A stretch of DNA of 64,000 nucleotides from Corythucha ciliata (taxonomy: Eukaryota; Arthropoda; Insecta; Hemiptera; Tingidae). The stretch is from NCBI GenBank assembly GCA_038030265.1, contig CM075937.1, forward strand, positions 26,392,198 to 26,456,197. Reading direction: 5' to 3'. Position numbers and translations under genes: made by a program. The notes below the pieces were generated by a model. It ran no database searches. It was not told where the DNA came from and worked only from the letters and a program-made list of their open reading frames with translations. Below are positions 1-10,800 of the stretch, in pieces (positions within the stretch are counted from its first letter, which is position 1; the number at the start of each line of letters is the position of its first letter).

Positions 1-1199
1 ATGGCTATAAAAATGTAGAGTAACAACGTGAAATGTTAATTAATTGCGAATAATAGCTAAATAACTAAAAACGTCGAAACTTGTAGTAGTGTAATGCACT
101 TAACCCGACAGCCAGCGGCCGGAGCGACATTTTTTGTTACTTTGGTAGACGGGCATAATCAGTTTGATTCAACGTATAGCTTTGGATTAGGTATTAGTGC
201 TTTTTATCGCGTTAAAATCACAAAACTTGTTCAATTTTTTCGAGTCATAACAAGCGATTTTGAAGAGAAAAATAATTATTTTTTCTAAGAAATCGTCATT
301 TCTGACGAAAAATTTCCAGACAACTAAGAAAACGCTTATGACTATTCTTGTAAAGGACACTTTGAAGATGTTTTTCTGAATCACGGGTTGTCCGTTCACT
401 CAGATTTAGTGTGGACAAACGGGAACTGACATTTTTTGAAAAAAATTAATTCCCCGATTTGCACGACTTTGAGCCCCATTTAAGGGCACATAAAATAGTT
501 AACGTCGATCGAAAATGGCAAATCCTGACAGAACATAGTGTACTCTTTCCGAATCCATCACCAAAAGTTGCAAAAATTCAAATAAAATGCGAGTTTCTCG
601 CCGTTAGTTTAAAAAAATGATGTAAGCCTTAAAAATCGTTCGAAAAATCATATCTCGAAGGGTTTTGATTTTCGGACCATGGTGTATATGGTAATTTCGG
701 TCGCAAATGAGGCCTACTATCACCCAAAAATTTTTGTCACACTTATCCCCTTCCACCCTGTATTGCAAAAATGTAATGCGTAATTTATTGTGCGTGTATA
801 GACCTCTTCATGCACGCATAAAGTTGTAGCCACAGGAGCCTACATTGTCAGTCTGGCTGCTCGCCATGTACAGCGTATTGAAGTACAACAACTGTTTCTG
901 TTGTTATAGACTTTGTGCCATTCTGGGGCGTCCATTTTTTCGACTAATAATATGTAATCCTAACTAAAAACCTAAGAGGCTTGCATTATAGTGCCACACC
1001 AGTAACTAAGATACTGATCCAAGTTGTTAACAATTTATTTTAGATGAAATTAAATCAAAACGGGGAGGTGCCCAGGGGAAACTCTCTCCTATCATCTCAC
1101 CTATAACATTATTGTGGTGATCCATGTGATCTGATTCACCCTGTATTGGGTTTTGGGTAATACCATTACTCGCAATGATGCAATTATATTCGTCCACAG
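1..1199. other. Non-coding left flank, TE-derived in part
   Basis: I see no supportable gene here; the open frames are short and without recognisable motifs. The stretch around 780-870 resembles the sequence flanking the hAT insertion at 57,345-58,350 (a shared GTAGCC...AGGAG...CATTGTC pattern), so part of it is a dispersed repeat. A Tc1-like terminus lies at 731-762, and another CACCCTGTA end occurs near 1,135. Confidence 0.5.
731..762. repeat. Orphan Tc1/mariner-type terminus
   Basis: TTTTTGTCACACTTATCCC followed by CCACCCTG and TA closely matches the right terminus of the complete Tc1-like element that ends at 49,163. No opposite end is seen in the window to the left, so this is either the right end of an element that starts outside the window or a solo fragment. 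Only the terminal ~30 bp match clearly; the inner sequence differs. Confidence 0.55.
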
Positions 1200-4100
1200 A
1201 CACCCAGAGGCTAGTCACGCGGCCAATTATAATACCGTTCGGCAGGCGATGTACCGCGCCAGAAAAAAAAACGCACCGCCCATTCCCGAAAATCTTGAGA
1301 GACTGGGGGAAATTTTGGCAGACCAACAGTTCTCACGGTACGAAAAATAATGTAACATGGTTAATTACTTTTCAGCCGGAAGGTAGAATACCTAAAGCAC
1401 CGTTGAAACTATACCGAAATGTATTGCTTGCAGGTATTCTCTGGTAGCCGATGGAACAAGCTTTCCATCTTCCAGCTAATGGAAAGCTTTCAAGCTTTCC
1501 ATTTTCCAGGGACGAGTGGTCGGGCAAAATGATGAGTTTGTGAGCATTTCTGACACTTCGGATCATCTCAAGTTGTCTGAAACATGTTCAGAGAAGAGTT
1601 AAATGAAATTATCTTAAATTTTGTTTGTGTTGCCTAGCCAGATGACAACTCTGCTACGAACATGTTCCAAACTATTTGCTGAAACAGATATAATAACACA
1701 TACCTACATAATACTTTATTGGCTTGTGATTGCATTGTAGTTGGGCCTGTGGTTCGCGAACCGAGATTTTGCGGAAGAAGTAAGGGGCTTCAATGTAGAG
1801 GCTTTGGCCATAGACGGGACCTACAAGACGCTACCGCGGCTACCTGGAGTAGCACAATTTTTGAGCGTGCACATCGTCGGCGAGGAAGTGGTAAGGGAAA
1901 TTACAAATAATAATAAAATAGTAATAATAATAATAAAATAATAATAAGCATAATAGGGAGTTATTGCATAAGCGTTTGACGCCTACGTTTACGGTTATGT
2001 GACGTCACATTAGCGTAATCGGGTGCGCTGGAGGAAAAAGAGTTAGGTATTGCAATGGGAAACTTGCAAATTTTTCAAAAGTTGGTGTTTCTTAAAGAGT
2101 GCTCTTCCACAAGTCTATCGCTCACATTCAACTTTGAAATCAATCAAGGATGCTGTTTTAGCGAATTTTTAAAAAAATTTAGTGGGGGTTCAATGGTAAG
2201 GGGAACATGGAGTTAGGGCCGTATTTATGAACGTTCCTTGAAGCTTCCTCGAGTCAAGGAACCGTTGAGAACAGTTTTGATCACAATAAAAACATCTGTT
2301 TTAATGAATTTCAAGGGTTCCTTAATGTCAAGGAACGTTCATAAATTCGGGCATTAGACGCGTTTACTTTATTCCACCAATCATCTGTATCGTACCCTAG
2401 CAACCGTCGGACGTTAACAAAGACGTTCATGTTTTTACTTCATTCAAAATCTCACAAGCATAAGCGCACATAAGCGTTTGACGGTTAACCGTTACGGTCA
2501 TGTTTACGATAAGCGTAAAACTCAAATTTCGATTTTTAGCGTTAACCACACACGTTTAAAGACTACAACAGTATAGAGACAGTATTATGAATTCCTTTGA
2601 AGCAGTTAAATAAATCTATGCCGCATAATTATGTTTATATTTAAGTGCCACTCTCAATTGCAGTAACTCATTTCCCACCGGTACACCCGGTAACGCTAAA
2701 GTGACGTCACGTAACCGGAAACGTCAATCGTCAAACGCTTATGCAATAACTCCCTAATACATCAAATTTATCAGGTTATTAACGTCCCTATCCAAACCAC
2801 CAAGCGTGGGTTATTATTTATTAACGTAAATAATCGGTTATCGTTGATACACACAACAACATGAACTGACCGCTTCGGACAATTTCCCTATTATCCGGTC
2901 AATTACATCAATAACCATGAACATTAAAAGCCAATTCGCACCTTTAACCGTTACAGTGCCTCTTAATTTTTTCAGTTTAGCACGAGAAAAATATGTTTAT
3001 ACGAACTAGGAACGTGAATAATTTATAAAATTTGGCTGGAGCAAACAAAGTAGTCTCTTGTTCGTTTTGCGGGTTCGGTGCATTACCATCAATTAGTTGT
3101 AGGTTAAATAATTAATGGAAAATGTTATTTTGTCCCTCAGGCGTTTCCAGTGGCGTATGCCCTGTTAAATTCGCACGCCCAGTCGGCGTATGAGTGCCTT
3201 CTGGAGCTAGTGAGGGACCTACTGCCGGAACCCCCACAATACGTAATAACAGATTTTGAGTTGGCCCTCCGCAATGCAGCAACGACAATTTTTCCGCAAT
3301 GCCAACTCGTAGGATGCTGGTTCCATTTCTGTCAGGTATTACTCAGCCACCAGTAATGAATCGCTATTAACTTGAAATCTTCCGCAGGCCGTTCTACGAA
3401 AGGCCAGAGAATTGGGACTGCATCCTTCCATCCAGTCCCGTGATGACATATACGGTTTCGTAAGAATGGTTAGTACCTATAAGTTGCTGCATAGTGATGA
3501 TGCTTTCACAATTACTGTACTGTTCGTTACTAATGATATGTTAATGTGGCAGATTATGGCACTCCCACTGCTTCCGGCGGAAGTAGAGCCGGACATTCCG
3601 GCTCTAACGATCCACGGAGCATGGAGAGAGCTTAAAGATTCGGCTGTGCGACTGGGTATTTTTGGTGAGCTCTCCCAGCTGATCGGCTATGTCGATCGGT
3701 ATTGGTTGGGAACGGTGACCGAAGGGGGGTTCACCGTATATGGAGTGCCCTATAGAACGAACAACTTTTTGGAGAGCTTCCACTCCGAACTTCAACGGAA
3801 TATTCCGTTGAATGCTTCTGTTTGGATTCATTTTGGTTAGTGCGTTACTCTAAGTATTTGTATTCTGGCAGTTTTCCAAAGTAACGACTCAAATTTAATT
3901 TTTCAGAAAAGTTTCGGGCCATGGAGGTATTTCATAGAAATGCCTTCAGAACATTTATGAATAGTGCCTCGGTAAGTATGCAGTGTGTAGTGGAATGAGC
4001 TTCCCCTTTGACCCTTCTCCTAAAAATAACGAGCCGGTAACAGCGAGCACAGATAAATAATAGCGGGAGCGTAAAAAAAAAAAGTTGGCACACTTTCTCC

Positions 4101-5182
4101 CTTTATCTAGGAGGCCAAATAATGGGGTGAGAAAACTATTGGAAACGATCATACAAGTCAAAGCATTGAATTGTAAATGTTTTAACCGTTTTAATTTTGT
4201 CTGTTTTTCTTTTTTGACGCGACGTTGTGCATTTTGAACACGAAACATGCATAGACACGGGACTTGGTATCCTACAATAGTCTGTTCACTTATACTGATG
4301 GACTCTAGAACAGTAGCGTCTCGTCGGTAGATATATTTGTTCACTCCCGCCAAAAAGATTTTCAAGCACTGAACAAAAAAAACAACTACGGGCACTGTAG
4401 TTACGTATCGGGGTCAGGCGCGGTCTTGAAATGACAAGGTTTCTACAAATATCCCACCCTACCGGAATCCAAGAATCCACCAATCATGTTCGAGATAACA
4501 GAAGATGCCGTTGCATGGGCTCAAATTAGCTGATTTTGAACGGTTTTCCCTCGTTTTTTCGGATGCGTCGTGTTTAACCTCACTCAAAACTTTGCCCAAT
4601 TTTTATGAGAGGTCATTGGAAAGCCCACAAAACGGGCATGTTTTTATCTAATTTTGCGACCATATCGGAGACTAACTTTGGCTAAAATCGTGGCTGAATT
4701 GTTTGTGAGATTTCAAAAATGCCAGTTTCTTTATTTATCGAAAACCACAAGAACGACTATGTTTCACATGTAGTAGACGTGTTCATTTTGTACTCTCTCT
4801 CTAACGCTACCTGTTGTCTTTTATTAACGGTTGGGACATGAAGACGAGTTTCAGGAAAACAATGCGCGAGTCACTGAAAAAACACATTTGTGCCTGTATC
4901 GCAGACAGCGTTTCAGTTCACGCCCAAAAAAACACCCGCACCTGAAGAATCTTAATGCATGACCCCGCAATGGGGTAAACGTCGTTTATCTCAATAATTT
5001 TTACATCATACGTGTCTTCCAATTATCCCTGCAGCATGTTAGATCCGGAACCAGGGCAAGAAACAACGCCCAGATTCGAAGAGCCTTCGATAAATATCGG
5101 CGTAATCCGAGTACTTCAGCTTTACCGCTGTTGAGGCAGTTGTCGTATTGCTCTGCAACATATATGCAATCCATCGTTGGTG
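1200..5182 (+). CDS. MULE (Mutator-like) transposase-derived gene, multi-exon, possibly broken at one exon
   Basis: Exons read directly from GT-AG borders: 1200-1337, possibly 1376-1433, 1741-1890, 3141-3335, 3388-3468, 3553-3835, 3907-3971 and 5035-5182. From 1741 on, every junction keeps the reading frame. The protein order matches the insect FLYWCH/MULE family: a linker with RQAMYRARKKN and PPIPENLERL, a first catalytic region with AIDGTYKTLPR, then FPVAYALLNS, VITDFELA and CQLVGCWFHFCQ, then YRTNNFLESFHSELQR. The 1376-1433 exon has a length that fits the phase but carries an in-frame TGA, so either its borders are wrong or the gene is dead. The N-terminal FLYWCH finger is not visible. The intron 1891-3140 is swollen by MITEs, and a LINE lies directly after the last exon. 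In this family the protein is a nuclear DDE transposase; whether this copy is a transposon relic or a domesticated gene is unresolved. Confidence 0.72.
1908..1950. repeat. (TAA)n microsatellite
   Basis: An imperfect run of TAA/AATA units just inside the intron that follows exon 1741-1890 of the MULE-derived gene, directly next to the left end of the MITE at 1955. Confidence 0.75.
1955..2755. mobile_element. 801-bp DNA-transposon MITE in MULE-gene intron
   Basis: The left end AGGGAGTTATTGCATAAGCG is matched in inverted orientation by the right end, and similarity continues about 60 bp inward through GTTTGACG to a GTGACGTCAC palindrome. AAT flanks both sides (1952-1954, 2756-2758), giving a likely 3-bp target-site duplication. 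No coding capacity is seen. Another, smaller MITE (2216-2353) is nested inside. A 3-bp TSD suggests the PIF/Harbinger group, but the family is not certain. Confidence 0.75.
2216..2353. mobile_element. 138-bp Harbinger-type MITE nested in the 1955-2755 MITE
   Basis: GGGCCGTATTTATGAACG at the left is inverted at the right (CGTTCATAAATTCGGGCA), both followed inward by CTTGA-type repeats. TTA lies on both sides (2213-2215, 2354-2356), the TWA duplication typical of PIF/Harbinger. A degenerate relative with the same CCTTGAAGCTTCC core lies near 59,960-60,140. Confidence 0.78.
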
Positions 5183-5189
5183 GTGAGTC

Positions 5190-5211
5190 GATTAATAATA
5201 ATAATAACAAC

Positions 5212-5242
<31 letters not shown>

Positions 5243-5257
5243 ATAACAATAATAATA
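5190..5257. repeat. (AAT)n microsatellite
   Basis: A long run of AAT/AAC units between the donor site of the last visible MULE-gene exon and the 5' end of the Jockey-type LINE. Its position at a LINE junction suggests it marks the integration site, but no target-site duplication could be defined. Confidence 0.8.
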
Positions 5258-5831
5258 GCCCCCAGGGGGCATCTCTGTCCGAGATGCTACGGGCGTGGCA
5301 AGCCCGGGGTGCCTAGCTGGCCTCAGACTAACCCAAATTCCTCAGGTCTAGGTCGAACCCTTCCCTCTAACCTTATCCTTTCCTAGGCGGCGTGGCGCAT
5401 CTTCGGGGACGGTCGGGCTCCTTGTGCTGTGTTGCTCCGTGGGGGGCGTCTTCGGCGTGTTCGAGGGTACAGCGTATGTCTGGGAGTTGATGGGACCTTC
5501 TCCCGGTGCCGCTACAATGCCCCCGCACCCTGACCTAGTCATGTCTTAGGGTGGGTGTGGGAGTCGGTGGGTGGGGCCCGAACCTCCTATTAGCCTTGGG
5601 GGAGGCTGCCCTGAACCACCAGCGAATAATCCCCCAGCGTGTAGTAGTGCCGGATGGCGACCAGACGGGACCCTGCTGCACGTGGGGGGGGGGGGGCTGC
5701 GCCGAGGCCACGGATGCGCTTGGGGGCTCCCTCCGGGGGTTGGCTCGCGCTTGGGTACGTCCCGGCGCCTCTTGGGCTGCGTTGCGTCTGCTCTTCCTTT
5801 CTTTCCTCTCTCTTAACAAACCTCAATAAAC

Positions 5832-7280
5832 ATGAATTCAAGCACAAAAAAACTTGGATCAGGTCCCAAAACTTCTCCCCCCGCGGGTACTCCCGACCCG
5901 CAAGCGAAACCGACACCAACTTCCTCAGACCAAACAAACAACCCCGTCAACGCACCCCAACTTCCTGCTTTGGACAAGGCTCCAGCAGCGACCACTCCGT
6001 TAAATAAACGACCTCTAAGTAGAGAAACAGCAGAAAACCTACCCCCCGGGAAACGCGCTACTGAAACTAACTCATCTACTGCCCAACCTGCCAATCTCAT
6101 GGACCTCGAAATCGACCCACCTACAGTAAAATCGTCTTCCTCAAATTACCAGCGCCCCACGCGCACTCAATGGCAACCACCAGTCTTACCAAACTCAGCC
6201 GAATCATTTTCGAGATTTTGGGTAGTAGAACCCACAGGTGATGTCAACTTTACCAACACATGCCCTTTTGCCCTTCACAAAAACCTACGCGCAGCACTTG
6301 GAAATCTGAAATCTGTTTCGAAAATGTACAATGGCTGGCTAAGTATTCAAGTAAATGATCCTCATCAAGCAAAAAAGGTCGAAAACCTCACTACCTTAGG
6401 TGAGATCCCAGTAAAAGCCAGCCCCAATATCCGCCTCAACACAGTGGAAGGAGTAATATTCTGTCGAGATTTTATTAATTCCACGGACGAAACTATCCTT
6501 AACGGCTTAGCTGAAGAAAAAGTTATTAAAATCCGCCGCATTACCCGCCGAGTCCCGGGCAGAGATGAACGAGAAAGTACAGGTCTCTTCGTACTCACTT
6601 TTTACCTCGCTGAACTCCCCTCGTCCATAAATGGAGCCTTTTACAAGCTTAAGGTCCGCCCGTACATACCCGACCCGATGCGTTGTTCTCACTGCCAACG
6701 ATTTGGCCACACCGCAGCCCGCTGCCGAACTGCAGCCAAATGCACCTGCGGCGCAGACCCACATGAAAACGAATGCTCCGCTTCCCCCTCCTGCGTGAAC
6801 TGCGGAGGATCACATAAATCTACTAACCGTCAATGCCCCGTATTCCTAAAAGAAAAAGAAGTACGTCGCCTACAGGTGACCCAAAAGGTTTCATGGCGAG
6901 AAGCTCGCGCAATGGCTTCCAATCCATCCACCGTCAGACCAGACATCACATACTCCTCAAAATTAAAATCCCTAACCCCAAGACCCCAAACATCCCTCCC
7001 CACTCCAATGCCACCCCCACAACAATCTGACACCCCCCGTCAATCACCTTTCCGAAAGACTACCAGCAGTCTCAATCCTGCAACTAAACCCCTTCGCACT
7101 CAACCCTCCCCCTCAACAACAACTACGGGTCTCCGTGGGACTCATGATCCGTGCTCCTCAATGGAGTACGACCCCGAGTCCGGCGAACTAAGCGGCGACT
7201 CCGACAAAACCTACTGGACGGATAAAGATACCCAAAGAAAAAAAAAAGAAAAAAGGCTGGCCAAAGGGCAAGCCACGTAA
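5832..7280 (+). CDS. LINE ORF1 (gag-like nucleic-acid-binding protein)
   Basis: This 482-residue open frame starts at an ATG just after a GC-rich leader. The first ~130 residues are rich in Pro, Thr, Ser and Asn and look disordered. A central region (about 135-275) is the RRM-like/PRE_C2HC-type part of Jockey gag proteins. Two or three CCHC knuckles follow at about 283-337 (CSHCQRFGHTAARC, then cysteine-rich ...CTCGADPHENEC and CVNCGGSHKSTNRQC). The C-terminus is a low-complexity Pro/Ser/Thr tail ending in a basic KKKEKRLAKG stretch. By family knowledge it coats LINE RNA and moves with it to the nucleus. It ends 27 bp before ORF2, in the usual order. The frame is undamaged. Confidence 0.88.
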   Translation: MNSSTKKLGSGPKTSPPAGTPDPQAKPTPTSSDQTNNPVNAPQLPALDKAPAATTPLNKRPLSRETAENLPPGKRATETNSSTAQPANLMDLEIDPPTVKSSSSNYQRPTRTQWQPPVLPNSAESFSRFWVVEPTGDVNFTNTCPFALHKNLRAALGNLKSVSKMYNGWLSIQVNDPHQAKKVENLTTLGEIPVKASPNIRLNTVEGVIFCRDFINSTDETILNGLAEEKVIKIRRITRRVPGRDERESTGLFVLTFYLAELPSSINGAFYKLKVRPYIPDPMRCSHCQRFGHTAARCRTAAKCTCGADPHENECSASPSCVNCGGSHKSTNRQCPVFLKEKEVRRLQVTQKVSWREARAMASNPSTVRPDITYSSKLKSLTPRPQTSLPTPMPPPQQSDTPRQSPFRKTTSSLNPATKPLRTQPSPSTTTTGLRGTHDPCSSMEYDPESGELSGDSDKTYWTDKDTQRKKKEKRLAKGQAT

Positions 7281-7307
7281 GCACTCCGACACAACACACA
7301 AAGAATT

Positions 7308-10240
7308 ATGAATATAAACCCACAATCCCCTCATAATACAATCGACTGTTCGGCAAACCATAATATCATACAATGGAACATTCGAGGGCTTTTTGCTCAT
7401 GTTGATGAACTCCGGGACCTTGTAAAGTCAAACGACCCCCTGTCTATAGCCATCCAAGAAACACATTTTGCCCAAAATCAACCGTATACAATCCCAAACT
7501 ACACTTTATTTCACAAAGAACCACGTAATCCTGGCGCTCGACGGCGTCATGGAGGAGTGGCACTCTACATACAAAGTTTTTTCGCCCCCAAACCTATAAT
7601 TTTGCAAACTAATCTTCAAGCAGTAGCCGCCACAATTAACTTTCCTTTCAAAATCACTCTCTGCTCTCTTTACCTCCCAGATACTAATTGGGCGAACGAG
7701 GAGGTTGCGAACCTACTTCGTTCCTTGCCCAGGCCCATACTTCTACTTGCCGATATCAACGTCCACCACCCAGCCTGGGGTTCTCGACACACGTCTCCTC
7801 GAGGAAACGATTTCCATTCGATTATTGAGGGGATACCCCTTGTCCCATTGAACGATGGCACTCCTACTCACTTCATAGCCAGCTCGGGAAATTTCAGTTC
7901 CATAGACGTTAGCCTCACCTCCCCTTCTTTGGTGACCTTCTTTTCATGGCAGGTTACTGAAGACCAAAGATATAGAACTACTGGATTGCTCACGAATGTT
8001 GAATTGTACGAGAGAAAAACGGTCTAACCTGCACCCCGTGACCTTGAGGGAGTCCGGGTTGGCGGCACATTTAAAAACTCCTTATACGTTATTCGTACAA
8101 TGGGGATGAGCTCTCCAATTTTAAAAATCACAATTCAGCATGTAGTGCCTGTTCTGTATAATAAACAACAGTTGATACCAACTATTAATTACAATTTTGT
8201 CGCGGTACTAACTGAAAGAATATGGCGAGCAATCCAGTCCTGTATTTCTTTATCTTTGCATCCTGCAGTACCTAATACCTACACAAGCCAAAAGATTTCA
8301 TACATTTTTCACTGTCCGACATTTGAAATAAAACTGAAAGGCATTAACTTCGAGTTTTAATTCAAAAAATAAACTGAAATGAATAAGTAAAGAATTGGGA
8401 AACATTGCACATAAAGGTCTGGTGACGTGGCAGGATAGTGGGGGAGGGCTGGAGGGATGCGATACGTACGGAGGTTTCAGATACGCGGACTTCATCAAGG
8501 TCAACCCCCCCAACTACTGGCTCGGATTCCCCGTCCATCGTGAGCAATCCAGTATTTCTATATCTTTGCTGAAGACCTACGACACTCGGATCACTTTCCC
8601 ATATTAATTCAACTCCGTTCCTCTTACAATATCTCTCAGTCGCCACCGAAATGGAAGCTATCAAATGTCGACTGGGGCGTATTCAACTCCTTCATAAATT
8701 TTCCCCCACTAACTAATAACTCCTGCCAAGATGTAATTGCATGCACTAACGCTCTCCACGAAGCTGCTCTTAGCTGTATAAAAAAATCACGACATCCTCC
8801 TAACCGGCCCTCGGTGCCCTGGTGGAATCGTGAAATTCATGCAATCAATAAACAAAAAAAATCTGCACTCAACCGACTAAAAAGAACTTACTCCCTGGAG
8901 CATTTGATAGCGTTCAAAAAGTTACGAGCCCAAGAACGTCGTGCCAAACAAGACGCCAAAAATCGATCTTGGAACGAGTACCTTTCCCAAATTTCTACCT
9001 CCGTCTCTGCGCGCGAGGTCTGGACTAGGATAAGATGTCTTAAAGGTAAACCCATTAACACCGTACCCCCATTCATCTGTACAAGTGATGGTAGCAAAGT
9101 AGTTGACCCGGGAAAGATCGCGGAGTGCTTCTCCAAACATTACTCTGAACAATGTGCTACCACCAACTATTCGTCTCACTTTCAGACCCTCAAACGTGAA
9201 ATAGAAAATAACTCGCCTCTGAATTTTTCGACAAATAACACCCTTGATTACAATGAACCTTTTATTATCGATGAACTTAACCGTGTTTTGCAGAAACTCA
9301 AAAATCACAAATCTCCTGGCCTAGACGACCTTCCCAATGAATTTTTTAAAAATCTATCCGCTACAAATAGAGGTCTCTTACTAAACCTCTATAACCAACT
9401 TTGGTCCCAAGGAGTCTACCCTTCTGTTTGGAAGTGTTCTTTGATAATTCCTGTCCCAAAACCTGGGAAAAACCCCCAGCAAGTCTCTAGTTATAGGCCA
9501 ATATCCTTAACATCCTGTATGGCCAAAATTTATGAAACCCTAATTTTTTTCCGACTAAACTACTATATTCAAAAACATAACCTTCTGTACTCTTTCCAAA
9601 CAGGCTTTCGCTCCAACCACTCCGTCTTGGATAACCTAGTCAACCTGGAGAACACAATTCAAAATTCCTTTATTAATCGAAATCACACCAACGCGATTTT
9701 TTTCGATATCACACAAGCGTTTGATCGCGTTTGGAGATACGGAGCGCTAAACCAAATCTACAAATGGGGCCTTCGGGGCCGACTACCTTTGGTTCTTCAA
9801 GACTTTCTGGAGCAACGCTCTCTTCGAGTTCGTGTCGGTTCCTCCCTCTCCCAGACCTACCCGCAGGATAACGGTGTGCCTCAGGGCTCCGTTCTGAGCA
9901 TACCAGTATTCCAGGCGGCCGTTAATGATCTAACGAATAACATTCCTCGTGACTTCCAAATTTCTTTTTATGCTGACGACATAGCGCTATACAAATCCTA
10001 TCCTGCAGACCCCACTAGTGAAGATCTCTGCAGTTTTCAAGAAGCCATCAACACCTTAACACAAAATGCTGCCAGCCGTGGCCTCACCTTTTCAGCAGAA
10101 AAAACTGTTGCAATACACTTCTGTCACTTACGCCGCCCTCACATTCCACCGCAACTTTACATCAACAACTCGCCAATATCATATGTACCACATCACAAAT
10201 TTCTTGGCCTAATCTTTGACGAAAATCTCACTTGGAAACT
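7308..10240 (+). pseudogene. LINE ORF2 (endonuclease + reverse transcriptase), split by MITE and 3' truncated
   Basis: The first part carries the apurinic-type endonuclease: IIQWNIRGL near the N-terminus, AIQETHF, then LADINVHHPAWGS. After the MITE the same reading resumes with the endonuclease C-terminal SDHFPIL, followed by PWWNREIHA and the RT: KSPGLDDLPNEF, SSYRPISLTSCMAKI, QTGFRSNHSVLDNL, FDITQAFDRVW, NGVPQGSVLS and the catalytic FYADDIALY (about 9968). The MITE plus one duplicated target is 612 bp, a multiple of three, and both flanks lie in one frame, so ORF2 was open when the MITE arrived. The protein stops being LINE-like at about 10,236, well before its normal end. By family knowledge, the product nicks DNA and primes reverse transcription; this copy cannot. 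Confidence 0.85.
7965..8568. mobile_element. 604-bp hAT-type MITE inside LINE ORF2
   Basis: The ends are CAAAGATATAG and CTATATCTTTG, continued by a ~28-bp inverted repeat (CTGGATTGCTCAC at the left against GTGAGCAATCCAG at the right). The 8-bp CTGAAGAC is present on both sides (7957-7964 and 8569-8576), diagnostic of hAT insertion. A third, internal copy of the terminal sequence (GAGCAATCCAG...TTTATCTTTG) sits at about 8227-8261, so the element is probably a composite or contains an older end. No coding capacity. Confidence 0.88.
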
Positions 10241-10302
10241 TGCTAGTTCTTGGATCAGCGGCACATCAGGTCAGCTGCACGAAATTTCGTTTTTGATGCC
10301 GT

Positions 10303-10380
10303 GAAATTGCTTTTTCATGTGAGTCATGCCTGCCAGCGAAATTGCTTTTTCATGTGAGTCATGCCTGCCAGCGAAATTGG
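10303..10380. repeat. 35-bp tandem repeat, two copies plus partial
   Basis: GAAATTGCTTTTTCATGTGA... runs as two identical 35-bp units (10303-10337 and 10338-10372), followed by the first 8 bases of a third. It lies just past the point where LINE similarity stops and belongs to whatever replaced the LINE 3' end. Confidence 0.85.
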
Positions 10381-10544
10381 TTATTTGAAACATCAGACAC
10401 CCGCAAAATTGGTTGAATAAGCCAACCCCACCAAATTGCTTTCTGAATGGGTCAACAGCGCGGATTTTACTTATTCTGATGAAGCTTTACTTATGATGAT
10501 GAAATTTGAAATTTTGATCCCACCAGAGTGCTCTTCCAACATTT

Positions 10545-10800
10545 GGGGGGTGATTCTGTAACTTGCAAAATTTACGTGTCGTAAATTGGAAGAAGGGCGA
10601 GGAGAGGTACCTCGTTACCATTGTTTTTACGATACCTAGTGAATTAAACTGTGGAATTTTCACGCTAGATTGTGTGGTCTCGAAGAAAAAATAATAAATT
10701 CTTGACAAATGCGAGGAAAAACCAAGGCAACGGGATACATCCTCTCCCCCTCCTTCCCTGTTACGACACTTAAATTTTGCGAGTTACAGAATCACCCCCC
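10545..10800. mobile_element. 256-bp palindromic MITE
   Basis: GGGGGGTGATTCTGTAACT at the left is mirrored by AGTTACAGAATCACCCCCC at the right. The inverted similarity continues inward for about 75 bp on each arm (TGCAAAATTT...CGTAA, then a GAGGAGAGG/CCTCTCCCC pair). No clear target duplication was found, so the superfamily is not assigned. Confidence 0.75.

Larger units (their letters stand above)
5258..10240 (+). mobile_element. Jockey-type non-LTR retrotransposon (LINE), 3' truncated
   Basis: The element has a GC-rich 5' UTR (5258-5831), an ORF1 with zinc knuckles (5832-7280), and an ORF2 with endonuclease and reverse transcriptase (RT) (7308-10240). The 3' part (end of RT, terminal zinc finger, UTR, tail) is missing: similarity to LINE RTs stops just after NLTWK at about 10,236, and unrelated repeat sequence follows. 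ORF2 is interrupted by a MITE at 7965-8568. ORF1 is fully open, which suggests a fairly recent insertion. Confidence 0.85.

Noticed and set aside
5001..5249. Minus-strand frame with a poly-Leu stretch
   Set aside because: It is the translation of the AAT microsatellite and the reverse of a MULE-gene exon.
5551..6007. Overlapping frames on both strands in the LINE leader
   Set aside because: GC-rich leader DNA gives long open frames in all phases; they have Pro/Gly/Arg bias and no domain. The real product is ORF1 from 5832.
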